DNA from: Enoplolaimus lenunculus
Taxonomy: Eukaryota; Nematoda; Enoplea; Enoplida; Thoracostomopsidae
NCBI GenBank assembly: GCA_030248215.1
Contig: JASANG010003345.1
Location: 434,001 to 498,000, forward strand
Length of the DNA: 64,000 nucleotides
Direction of reading: 5' to 3'
Numbering within the stretch: the stretch's first letter is position 1; every line of letters starts with the position of its first letter. The notes beneath the pieces were generated by a model, which had not been told where the DNA came from, ran no database searches, and saw nothing but the letters and a program-made list of their open reading frames with translations. Shown here piece after piece: positions 44,312 through 54,717 of this stretch. The translations under genes and the position numbers were made by a program.

Positions 44312-45550
44312 TATCTCTAGTTTGGGAATATATCGTTTGCTGAAGTTAATCCGTAGAGAGTCTGTTAATAGTAACTTTTCGGAAAACCTTTTAGGTAAAA
44401 TACAGCAGCACTTTCGTGTATACTTTTTCTTGGCCCGCCTTTACTGATGCTTTATTATGGAGTTGTTGACGACCACAATTACGGAGAAATGAGACAATAA
44501 GGAAAACTGTCAACCTTGAACCGTTTTGTTTGCTCTATCCATGCCAACAAATAATATTGACAGCATCAGGAAATTTCATAAGAATATTTCTTTCTGTGCC
44601 CTCTACGAATCTGTATACTCGCGGTTTTTACTAAAAACTTTTTAATTTTCGCGCACGGTATCTATGTTCCTCGACGCAAACAACTGCAAATACTTTAGTT
44701 CAACCGACGAATATCTGATACGATTACCAATGACGCAAGTGTGTTGCCAGATCGAAGTTTACGCACCATAATAAACAAAGCTGTTTTATCACAGTTTTAT
44801 TCCATGAAATATATACACCTGTACAAATTAGAATATAGTGAAAAATATGTTTTGCCATATTATATTAATTAGCAATTAAAATAAAATTTGCGGTTTGAAC
44901 TTTACAGATCATTGTTATTATAAGTCACATCGCACGAAATACTGCGAAGGAAAGCTACGATATTTTGCTACAAGAAAGCTATCAGTTTGCTGTACTGGCT
45001 AGCATCAAGAACTCAAATTTAGTAAATGTTAGATTTTTACAATGTTTTCATTCTACCGCTACTGATATGCACTCGTATACGACTTATGAATTGCAAAGCG
45101 TTTGAAACAATTTGCAATTTGCCAACTGCGACTGTGAGAATGCAAAGTGCAAACTGTTATCAAACATCGGTCGGCATTTTATGTCAAAAATGAGTTCGAT
45201 TTCGAAATTTTTTTGCATGTTTGGGTTTTTGCTGCCACTGGCTATTCCGCACTAAGCGTTGAGTTTGAAGAATTCGATTGTTTATGTCTGTCGTCGGGTT
45301 GTTTTCTTCAAAAGCCGAAAAAACTGGCTTAAAAACTTGTCAGCTTTATACGTAGATATTCAAACGATAATAATGTTTTTATCTATTTTCACAGGCAGAG
45401 TTACGAGTTGTGCCATGTGAGATAATTGTTTTGGCACATTGTCAAACCCTCAGGGAGCAAAACAGTTATTTGATAATTGACTTCTGAATGAGTTTTTAAA
45501 CGACTAACTTCGTGATTTTACAATGCCTGATTAGCACGTAAAACTCAATG
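44312..45550. other. intergenic, no gene seen
   Basis: AT-rich; an open frame at 45147-45332 lacks any motif or splice support. Confidence 0.4.
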
Positions 45551-45554
45551 AAAG

Positions 45555-45990
45555 CGATAAATATATATGTATACATACATATACACACATATATATACAT
45601 ATATCAGGATTCAACCGTTATTCTTGTTCCGGCCGGAATTCCTGCAAAAATTCAATTCCTGTTCCTGTTCCTGTGCAACCCGAATTTTTTACGGTTTTGT
45701 GCACATTATTCATAATCATTTAAAAATTTAAAACATTGTCTCTAAGAAATTTTATTTCTAAATGAGTTTTTGCAATTAGTTCAATTTTTCGTTAATAAAC
45801 TGTTTGGTTAAAAATCTGACGTTGTTTCGCAAAACTTTATAATGAAATAGCTCAAAATTTGGTTAAACCATTTTTTGATAAGTTTTCTCAAAAATACTCA
45901 ATTGCAGTTCGGTGATAAAAATATCTGTACTTCCGGTTCCTGTTTCTGTTCCGGTTCCTGCACACAAATTCAGTTTCTATGTCCTTGACA
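45555..45990. repeat. AT microsatellite followed by a GTTCCTG-rich MITE-like repeat
   Basis: Positions 45558-45604 are alternating at/ac steps. Then cctgttcctgttcctgtgca and, near 45930-45960, ttcctgtttctgttccggtt, resemble the ends of a TIR element with decayed borders. Confidence 0.5.
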
Positions 45991-46746
45991 AATGTATTTT
46001 TATTAATAACTCTACGATAGCTGAGATTTAAGCAAACAGGACCTCAAGTATAAACTTAAAGCAATATTGACAAGTTTTAAAGAGTAATTCAAGACAATAG
46101 GAAAATTGCGTCCGCTAGCACATTTTATTTGGCATTTGGCACGGTGTTCTGAAGTCATCTTGGTTGTATACAAAACATTATACTTAAATTTTGCGTATGT
46201 AAGTTGTGATAATCGTGCAGTGGTGATCATTAATAATAGATTTTTGGCTCATGTTTCCAAATAAACTTATTAACAATGGTTACGTCGTGCTGAGCTGAAC
46301 AAATTCATGACGCAGCTATATTCGTCATTAATATCTCAAAATCTAATTGTTTACGCAAACGAATGGCAACTTTTCAATGAACATAAATATATTTTTAGTT
46401 AAACATATTCTAATAATAGACTTATTAATTCGACTAGTGAATGAACAGTATTGCTCCTAATCAGATATATTGTTGCTGTTGAGATAAACGTGAAAACTTT
46501 CTAAAAATAGGCTTCATATTATTGTGAGCGTGTCCTGCAACCATTTGTGCCAGTTTTGGCACCTATCTGGTTTAATTTCTTATCTTAACCTGTTTATAGT
46601 ATCACTATGTTAACTTTAGTTGATTTTACTGCAAAGGCCAGATTTACTAGAATTTCCACGTCAGCAGCTGTGAACCTGAAAATTTTCAACCTAGAAACAA
46701 TATCTTAGATAAAGTTTTTACCAAAATTCCTTCATGTATAACTTAA
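45991..46746. other. intergenic, no gene seen
   Basis: AT-rich; nothing recognised. Confidence 0.4.
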
Positions 46747-46850
46747 TAGGAGCGGATCGTTTTTTGCAGGACTGCAATAGAGTAAACTTAAGCTTTAGAT
46801 AAATTTTTGCGCTCGTGCTCAAGTTTAGACCTATGTTTAGTTCAGTTATA
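46747..46850 (+). repeat. TTAGGC-bearing MITE, left-end fragment
   Basis: gagcggatcgttttttgcag, gactgcaatagagtaaactt, aagctttag and a few TTAG-like units match the left half of the family. Confidence 0.6.
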
Positions 46851-47057
46851 ACGTGTGTTCTAACGCACAATTATGTCTATTAACGTATTTATTAAATATT
46901 GTTTTCCAAATCAGTTGTCAAATAATACATAAATTTTTAGTGGCAACACACAGGTGACTATCTGAAAATATATCCATAGGACGGACCTATAAATAACGGA
47001 CTCACGTCGCAAAAGTTGAGATTAATTTCAGTTTATAAAGTAACCATTCGAAAAACA

Positions 47058-47170
47058 GGCCAATGTATAGAACACGGCCGTAACCGTAGTACAACCGTAT
47101 TCCTAAGCCTAAATCCAAGCCTAAGCCTAAGTCAATGCCTAAACGAAAAAATTAGTTGAACACTATAACT
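47058..47170 (-). repeat. TTAGGC-bearing MITE, right-end fragment
   Basis: ggccaatgtatagaacacgg, then CCTAAG units and a truncated end near aaaaaattagttgaa. Confidence 0.65.
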
Positions 47171-47814
47171 CAACAGATTATATCGCTAAACGCCTTATGG
47201 CAAAAATGGATATAGTCTAATCCAACTGTTAACAAATTTATTTCAGCCTATTTGTAGGCTAAAACTGGTTACTTGGAGAAAAATGAACTACTGAACCAGT
47301 TTAGCGATGTTATATTCAGATTGAGTTGCAACTAAAAAAAGGTTAACACTTTGCGAAAATATTAAATTGTTGGGTTTGACGAAAGGTGAATGCTAACAAC
47401 CTACGGCATCGTTTGAAGTTTTATTAATTAACAACATTTGTTCACGTTATGTATGCAAATTTGCATTGCGATGCAAACTTTAGATGCGAACAAAATGTTT
47501 CGTAATTAATTTGTGACTAAATTTAGAAAAATATTTACATAAATCAAGCAAGAAAATTCCGAAAAGGACAGTTATTAAATCAATGTTCATACCATTTCTT
47601 CGAAATTAATTTTATGATGGTTATAATTTCAAACCGTCTAAAACACACAGAACCGTTTTAGGGTTGCGCTATACTTTTTGACTATTTGAATGCAGGTCGG
47701 CGTTGTTGTCCGGTAAACGGTTGGCACCGGTCACCATCGTACGGCAACGCGTATGAATTGAAGCATGACACCGAATAAACAATTTCTAAACAATTTTTTT
47801 TCAGCTCGTGATAT

Positions 47815-48020
47815 TGCCAGAAAAGTGTAAGCCCTCCCCCCGTACCCCCATTTGGGGGAGCCCAAAACCTAAAGGGGCTCCCACCGTAACCGGTTGGAAA
47901 CGAAACCACCGAAGTTTTGAAATGCGTCTGGCTTCTCGCTCGTTTCGCTTGCGAGTTTAGGGAACCCCGCACCTGGAGTTTGGGGTTGAGCTTACACTCC
48001 TGCCTGCTCCGGTACTGGAA
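47815..48020 (-). repeat. dispersed repeat, reverse copy of 12805-12985
   Basis: On the plus strand it reads aaccggttgg, cgaagttttgaaatgcgtct, ggcttctcgctcgtttcgct, gagtttggggttgag and tgctccgg. These are the reverse complement of the order at 12805-12985. Confidence 0.6.
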
Positions 48021-49357
48021 TTTGCCAACGGGCTATGATTGTAGAAAAGAGTACGTTTTGTAGTTCTACAGTACCTCATCGCCTGGACAGAAGCCAATCA
48101 TACGTGAATTTATAGTAAAATGTTAGTAAAATGGTTTGGCCATTTATGGCAAAACGATGACGTTTTAAAACGCGATTATTGCGATAAGAAGCTTAAAACA
48201 CTAGCAATAAAGTTTGTGAAACTTTAATATTAATATGTTTATGTCAGTTGTGAAATGATTCTCTTGATTCGGACTTGGGGACAAAAACAGCCTTTGTTTA
48301 CAAGTTTTTGGAAAACCTCAGACCACAGCCAGAAAAAAATATAAATATTGAGATTTTTTTCAGTTTCAATAAAAACTGTGGCTTGGTACAAAACTGAAAT
48401 TCAATTCCAGAAAAAAATTCGAATCTTACATACGTAAAATTTTCGTGTTCTGAAATCGATCTAAATTTTCAATCAATGAAAATCACTCAACGCGTTTTTA
48501 TTAATTGAATAAAATTTCAATTCCAAACCACGCAAGTTAAAACAATGGCCTGTTTAATTAATTGAACAACAGTGTGAAAGTGTAGCCAGCGTTCGTTGAA
48601 TTGAATTTTGCTTCAGTTTTTATATCGCACAAACGATGTCAATATATAGTGAATGATAACTTTTAAAAAGTCCCCGAAATTTATTTCTCAAGTATTTTAA
48701 AATTTAAAATTGAATGCCAATCAGTTTGCTTATTAACAGAACAAGTAGAAATTGCAGCTGCAATGTTGCTTCAAAAACCCGTGCACGTATGAATGGTGCG
48801 TTGAAATGTCGAGTTGAACCGCCCAATACTTGTAGATAAAACGGTTTTCGCCTGAATTTCAAGTCTGTGAAATGTATAATTTTAATGGTAAACACGATTT
48901 TTATGACAAATATTCATTAATAAATTTATTTACCATTTTTGTAAGTGATTAGGGGTAACAGCATTCGCTGGATATGATAACATAAGATAAACTGAAAACT
49001 GTTACTTATCTTCATTGTAGGTACATGCTTACTTCTTAGGGTCATTCCATTTTTACACACGGGACTCTAAAAAAGTGTTAGGCTTGGACATGGTGTTTTT
49101 GCGTAAGTTTAATACTTGATTTACCTAAATTTATGGTTACGATGTCGCTGAAGCTTTTCGCTTTGGGCTTACACTTAGGAATATACTTCGGTGTGTTCCT
49201 AATATGGCCCTTAAAGTAAATATTGGTTCTAGATTTTTATTTGATTGCATTTGTTCAGAAACGAATCGTCTGTATTAATACTTGGAACAACTTAATGTAT
49301 TAAATGAAATAAATTTATTTATTTAACATTTCAAGTCATTACAAGACTTTGTATGAT
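48021..49357. other. intergenic, no gene seen
   Basis: A relic of the TTAGGC family lies at about 49068-49225 (right end aatatggcccttaaagtaaa). No coding sequence was recognised upstream of the ATG at 49358. Confidence 0.4.
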
Positions 49358-50396
49358 ATGTCATATCCTCCATATTTGTTTATTGCTTTCGTTCTTATGA
49401 TACATCCTGTTCAAGCAAACAATTCATTCTTTTTAGCTGGCAGCAAACCCGATACTAATGCGTTGCTGTAAGTATTTAAATTGAAATTAAAAGTAAATAT
49501 CCAATTCTCAATTGACCAATTAACACGGCGACACAAAACATTACTCTTTTAACCGCATAAGGGTTTAGCGTAGCTGAAGCGCTTGACTATACAGCGCACC
49601 TTCTAAAATAATAGTTGCCGAGATTAGCCCGTATGATCGCTCAGAAATAAAATTGCAGGAACCCGTCATGTAATAGAGGGCCAATGTAAAAAACAGGGGC
49701 CAAACAGTATTATAAGCATATTCCTAAGCGTAAGCCTAAGCCTAAAGCCGAAGCGTAAGAATGAGCATATTCCTAAGCCTAAGCCTAAGCCTTTCGCCCT
49801 GATCTTTACATGGGTTCAATAGGTTTTTTGTATAGACTCAGCGGTTGTGCCATCACTAACCTATTGCGTTTTATATTAACCTAAGGTTTCGATATTGTTG
49901 TCCTAGGGTTAATTCGTTACTCAATTTTGTGGATTCCGTGACAAAATTATGGTTTACGGCGCTGTGGGCGTAGGCAAAATTTTGGTAAGGAGAATTACGC
50001 TGCTAAAATTTCGACGGAGCTGTGTCCTGTGTTGTAAACTGGAACCGTGTCTAAAAAGACAACGCCGTTGAATGGCGCATAAAAATGTTTTGCTTTCACT
50101 GTTTCAGATCACCAAAGCTGTCAAATTCTCACAATCTGTCAACCACGTACAGACGGCAGCGATCAAATGCTGAATCAAACGGTGTGCAGCTTAGACGACG
50201 CGGCTCAGTACGAGCCACTGTGACGCCATCAAAACTCAAAAGCCAATACCGTCATTTAATCAAAAACTGCTACTTAACCCCGGTTCAGTGTAGTATTTGG
50301 AAGCATTCTCAAATCAGAATTGTACTCCGAAAGCCGAAAAAACACTCCACTTTGAAAAAAAATCAAAATATAACTACTTTGCTGATTAAATTTTAA
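49358..50396 (+). CDS. allatostatin-C-like peptide precursor, paralogue 1
   Basis: Two exons, 49358-49467 and 50108-50396, join in phase 2 (ttgct/gtaagt donor, ctgtttcag acceptor) to give 132 residues. Exon 1 codes for a typical signal peptide (MSYPPYLFIAFVLMIHPVQA). Exon 2 has basic cleavage sites (YRRQR, LRRRG) and then KNCYLTPVQCSIWKHSQI. The ring CYLTPVQC (50268-50291) has the C-x6-C spacing and Cys, Tyr and Pro positions of insect allatostatin-C (CYFNPISC), which suggests a secreted disulfide-ring neuropeptide or hormone. The C-terminal tail RKPKKHSTLKKNQ is basic. The second paralogue, 5 kb downstream, shares exon layout and intron phase. The AstC link is inference from one motif; another Cys-ring peptide family is possible. 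Confidence 0.72.
49679..49816 (-). repeat. TTAGGC-bearing hAT-like MITE in the intron
   Basis: ggccaatgtaaaaaacaggg at the left, clear CCTAAG units (cctaagcctaagcctaagcc), and a right end gatctttacatgggtt. It lies in the single intron of the peptide gene. Confidence 0.75.
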
Positions 50397-50463
50397 GAAA
50401 ATATCAACAAAGTTTTGTAGTATACATATCGTATATTGTGCAATTGCAATACTTAATTGTATC

Positions 50464-50827
50464 GATCAAGGTGTAACCGGATATCCATTTCCGTTTCCGG
50501 CAAAAACCGGTATTCGTTTCAGCTTTCGGTTTCGTTATAGAAATATCAGAAATTCCGTTATTTTTACGTGTAAAATTTGTAATAATATATTCGTTTGAAA
50601 TGAAAAAAATTACGAAATTCATCCAAAATCTTAAATATTTCGTTGTATCCGCCATTTTTCCTTAATATTTGAGTAGGCTGTGCGAATATTATTACGTATC
50701 AATTGTGTTGGCAGAAAAATAAAACATATTTGAAACGTTTATACTTCAATAGCGGATTTTTTTTCGTTTCCGCTATTTCGATCACTACCTTTTTCCGTTA
50801 TCTTGTCTCTCCGTTTTTGCACCCTGA
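50464..50827. repeat. hAT-like MITE (aaggtgtaaccgg / ttttgcaccctg ends)
   Basis: Inverted-type ends, with flanks attgtatc (before gatcaaggtg) and attgtatt (after caccctg) agreeing at 7 of 8. The inner sequence is rich in tttccg. The open frame on the minus strand at 50404-50655 runs through it and is not a gene. Confidence 0.5.
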
Positions 50828-51286
50828 TTGTATTAATGTTGTTGTGATAAAATTGAACGTGGGTTGTGAAGCATGAAGGTCAGTTTAAACACAAAAATTC
50901 AACGGTATATAAAATTACTATTTTGCACATTTTTGTACTAGATTGTTAGCATTTTAAATTTGATAATTATCGGGATGTAAACAGATAGTAAAAATGAAAA
51001 CTACTTGAAATAGAATAATATTTGCTGACGATAAATGTTTCAGACAACTTTCATAACAATACAATTGAGGGTTTCTGATTTTCTAAGTAACCGTTACGTT
51101 ATCATAATAACTAGTCATAAAACGCACATCTTTATCAAATATAATTCCGCCTTGGGCTAGCCCAAGTCGTAATTCCGCTTTGGACTAGCCGAATTCGGAA
51201 TTTTACTGAATTACGACTTGTGCTACGGCATATAATACATACTTGTAACAAATCGATTGTATCAAATAACACATAACAGAGTTTTG
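50828..51286. other. intergenic with a small foldback
   Basis: At 51144-51232, attccgccttgggctagccc, aagtcgtaattc and its near-complement form a hairpin-rich patch. Nothing else was recognised. Confidence 0.4.
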
Positions 51287-51440
51287 GGCCAATGTATGGA
51301 ACAGGGCCGTAAGACAAGTACAAGCAATATTCCCAGGCCTGTCCATAAACCGAAGCCTAAGCAAAAATATATCGAAAGCTGAAGCTTACTCTATGGCAAT
51401 CTTAAAGAAAAACGTTTCGCCCCTGATATTTACATGAACC
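51287..51440 (-). mobile_element. TTAGGC-bearing hAT-like MITE, 7/8 TSD
   Basis: ggccaatgtatggaacaggg at the left and gatatttacatgaacc at the right, with flanks GAGTTTTG (51279-51286) and TAGTTTTG (51441-51448) matching at 7 of 8. Confidence 0.8.
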
Positions 51441-52199
51441 TAGTTTTGAAATCATATTTTGTACCAAATAAAACGACAACTGTGTGATTATCTGAAAGCA
51501 AGTGCTCAACGTGTTGCATTATACCAATGCTGAAGCATCAAAAATAAATCATACCACCACGATGTATTAATAATATCTGTTACAAATTTCAACCTGACAC
51601 TAGGCGTTACATGATCAATTACTAAGGCGTTGCCGGGGATATTAGTTCACCGTAAAATTGCCTGATTTTTTGACCCCAATTTGTTCATCAGTTTACTCTA
51701 TAAAGCCTGTATAAAACTGTTTTTTGTATCTATCAAAAATTTCCGGGGCGATTATATCCACTGTGCCATTATACACCCGTTATCGCTAAACATATTTTAC
51801 TGTGCCAATGCATTACCGCCCTTTCTTCCTACTATACAATTTATACTCCCTCAACTGTTAGAGTGTCACTTAAAGCATTTCGCGACTTAAACGCTGAGAG
51901 CTAAAAGTTGGTTGATGTTATTTATAATACTTTTCCGCTGGCTACGCCCACGTTGACAATTAAGAGTCAATTGTAACATGAACGAATTTCAATTATTTTC
52001 ATTTTTTAGCTCATTTATTGGCGAAGGTGATTTAAAGGATTGATATTTTGCGTTAAATATACATCATAATTCTTGGGTTAATGTTGCTTTGATCTTAAAA
52101 ATTATCTTCCGCTACCTGTTTTGTGTAGTTTTTAGGTACATTGACTAACTAGTAAAGTTTTGAGTTGACGCGTGTTGAAAATTATACAGGAAAGGTTTT
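51441..52199. other. intergenic, no gene seen
   Basis: The segment 51700-51890 resembles repeat wording near 42.15 kb. No exon was recognised. Confidence 0.4.
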
Positions 52200-52357
52200 A
52201 CCCTGTAAAAATAGTGAGATAGGTTTTATTTGACTACGCTAACTGAGTCAAATTCGACTTCGCTAGAGTCAAATTCAACGCACTGAGAAACACATTTGAC
52301 TCTGACGGTGTTTGAATTGGAGAGAGTCCATTTGACTCACCATTTTTAGCAGTGTAC
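52200..52357. repeat. foldback MITE, TGAGTCAAATTGACTC family, diverged
   Basis: ccctgtaaaaatagtgagat at the left, gactcaccatttttagcagt at the right, with gagtcaaattcgac arms. Confidence 0.7.
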
Positions 52358-53116
52358 AGCGAAGATTGAGACGATGGGAGGCTGGCCGGCCGGTAGACTT
52401 AAAATAAGGTTTCGGCCTTGGCGAACGTTTAGGCCTATAATACGGCATACGTTTAGGATCAGGCTTATAGGTTCAGGAGGCTTAGTGGGCTGGCCGTTAG
52501 GAGTTACAAAGTGTCGTATATATTTTGTGAATTTCGCCAAGTGTGGTAGTATTTGAAAATAAAGCAGCAAGTAATTATTGTGTGCCACACAGTATAGATA
52601 CAAAACTACCATGAGTGATGCTGTTTCGTTACCCATACAACAGTGTCAATCTTTAAATACACATTTTGAGGGCTTACCCATATTATTTTTTATTATAGGT
52701 GTATTATTCAACTTTTGTACATGTACAGCTCTGGGTGTAACCAGAAGTCAAAAATACGGGAGCCGGATGCTGATTTTCCGCCGGAATCGAAGCCAAACCT
52801 CCGGTTATACCCTGGTACAGATTAAAGAGTGCATACAAGCAAAAAATGTATCTGAATTTATTCAGAAATGTATTTTCTGTGGCAAGTTTGAAATGTTTTT
52901 CTGATCTTTTAGACAATTTTTCCAAAAATAATTGGAAAACGTTTATTTTCAGACTTTATTTCAAAACTTTTTTGGAAACTTCTCTGTTATAACATTGAAA
53001 TATTTTTCAAGTGCACCTTGTTAATCATATTTCTTATATGTAAGAAATTTTTTCTTAAATACCAGAAATATTGTTTTGAGTGTGCATACATACCAATTCA
53101 GCAACGACAAATATTC
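52358..53116. other. intergenic, no gene; one small MITE inside
   Basis: Apart from the 84-bp element at 52731-52814, no feature was recognised; a short frame at 52578-52904 reads straight through that element. Confidence 0.4.
52731..52814. mobile_element. 84-bp hAT-like MITE, 7/8 TSD
   Basis: Ends ctgggtgtaacc and ggttataccctg are inverted repeats. The flanks GTACAGCT (52723-52730) and GTACAGAT (52815-52822) match at 7 of 8. Confidence 0.78.
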
Positions 53117-53235
53117 TACGCCGTAGCCAGATGATGGCCAGGGGGCTTAGCCCGTTCCCCTGGAAAAATTTCGCTCCCGTCCAAAAGTTTTCCACTTGCT
53201 TATAAGTCATCGAACACCGTTGTACGCAACTCTTG
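53117..53235 (-). repeat. CCGTAGCCAG-type MITE
   Basis: gccgtagccagatgatggcc, gggggcttagcccgttcccc, aaaagttttccacttgctta and tcatcgaaca match the family in reverse orientation; the far end is lost. Confidence 0.65.
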
Positions 53236-53311
53236 AAAATTTTTTAGAGCCAGGATTCGAATCGCGCAGCCTTAAATACGGACAGGGTTTTGAACCATGC
53301 ACCACCAGAGA
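53236..53311 (-). repeat. tRNA-like / SINE-head sequence
   Basis: On the minus strand a decayed A-box-like tctggtggtgcatggttc is followed by the B-box-like gcgattcgaatcctgg. The arms do not fold into a sound cloverleaf, so this is a tRNA pseudogene or SINE head. Confidence 0.5.
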
Positions 53312-54217
53312 AGGAATTATAGACAACATATCAAAATGTTTTCATTATAATAGAGCATTATATTTCGTAACTTTAACTATGATTTATAGTTAATATTTTA
53401 AGTTATTTTACTTTTGAATGTGAAAATTATTTAAATTTGCCATTTAAACAAAGCATTTTTTGAAAACAATACAAGCAAACACGGGATACGATTGGTGAAA
53501 ACTACCGTACAGGCGGAATTAGTTTCCAGAAACAACTTCCGGCAACGGATGTTTTTTTTTACTTTGAAACTTGTATGAAATCAAAATTTAAATAGTATAA
53601 TATCTATGCCGCATCCACAACAGAAATACCGAAATGCTTGAAAGTGAAAAAAGAACGAAAATTTAGCGAAAGCTGATGTTGCTAAAAATGACAAAATTCA
53701 TCACACGATAAACTATACGTTTGCAGTAGATTACAAAATCGCTAATTTAAGACATATAGCTATTTTATAACTGATTGTCTATTTTAATAGACGATTGCTT
53801 CGGAAAACTGTGCTGATGAACGATCGGCGTTCTTTGATTCAAATAAAGCAAACGTAGGCGGCTGGTTTTTGTCTCAACAGTCATTTCAAACAAATGATAT
53901 GTTTCATTATGTCAAATGAATTGTTTGAACCGTTTTTTAGTATGATTTAGTTGTCTTGTGTCGGTTTGGTGTCTGATTTTTTTACCGTACTCAAAGTTTA
54001 TTTTTAGTTGAACATTTACGGTGATTATACTTGTTTAGTTTCTTGGTTATCAATATTCAGATATGAGAATCAGACAGATTCACTCTTAAAAAGTGTCTAT
54101 GATTTAAAACGATGAAATATTTTGTCCATCTTTTACTGGGTGTAAAGCGTTTACGGAATCGTCCAGAAAGAGGACGAACAGAACTAAGTGATATCTATTG
54201 CTTGATTTAACAACTGC
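53312..54217. other. intergenic, no gene seen
   Basis: AT-rich; nothing recognised. Confidence 0.4.
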
Positions 54218-54414
54218 GTCTCATGTAAAGCTAAGGGGCGGAGCGTTTTTCTGCTGAACTGTAATAGAGTAAGTTTAAGCTTTAGTCTAAATTTCTACTT
54301 ATGCTTGGGCATAGGCTTAGATATAAGCTCATTCTTATGCTTAGGCTGAGGCTTAGGCTTAGTCTTAGGAATATGTTTATTACTACTGTTACGGCCCTGT
54401 TTCATACATCGGAC
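54218..54414 (+). mobile_element. TTAGGC-bearing hAT-like MITE with inverted flanks
   Basis: The left end gtctcatgtaaagctaaggg and right end cggccctgtttcatacatcg are typical, with several TTAGGC units inside (54340-54368). Unlike other copies, the 8-bp flanks acaactgc and gcagttgt are reverse complements, not direct repeats. Confidence 0.78.
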
Positions 54415-54717
54415 GCAGTTGTTAACCTCGGTTACACGTACAAACGCAGGTTCTCGTCAGTGCAAAAACTGAGTATACTGGCCTGTAAAAAAGCTTATGC
54501 AACTTCCACAACATGCGTACATCAGAAGCCAAAAACCTTCAGTGTCCTGGACATTGAAGCATTTTTGGCTTCAAGTGTCCGGTTCAAGTTTGAACTTAGT
54601 ATGAAATTGTTTAAAATTTTCAGGCAAATTAAAAGCAATTTTGGTAATTTCTATTTAAATCTCGTATCAAATGTAAAAATTGATTAGTAATAACTTTAAA
54701 GCAACTACGCAACTATA
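54415..54717. other. short intergenic stretch with a small foldback
   Basis: gaagccaaaaaccttcagtg and its near-complement at 54525-54575 form a hairpin. The open frame through here starts inside the MITE and is not called. Confidence 0.4.
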
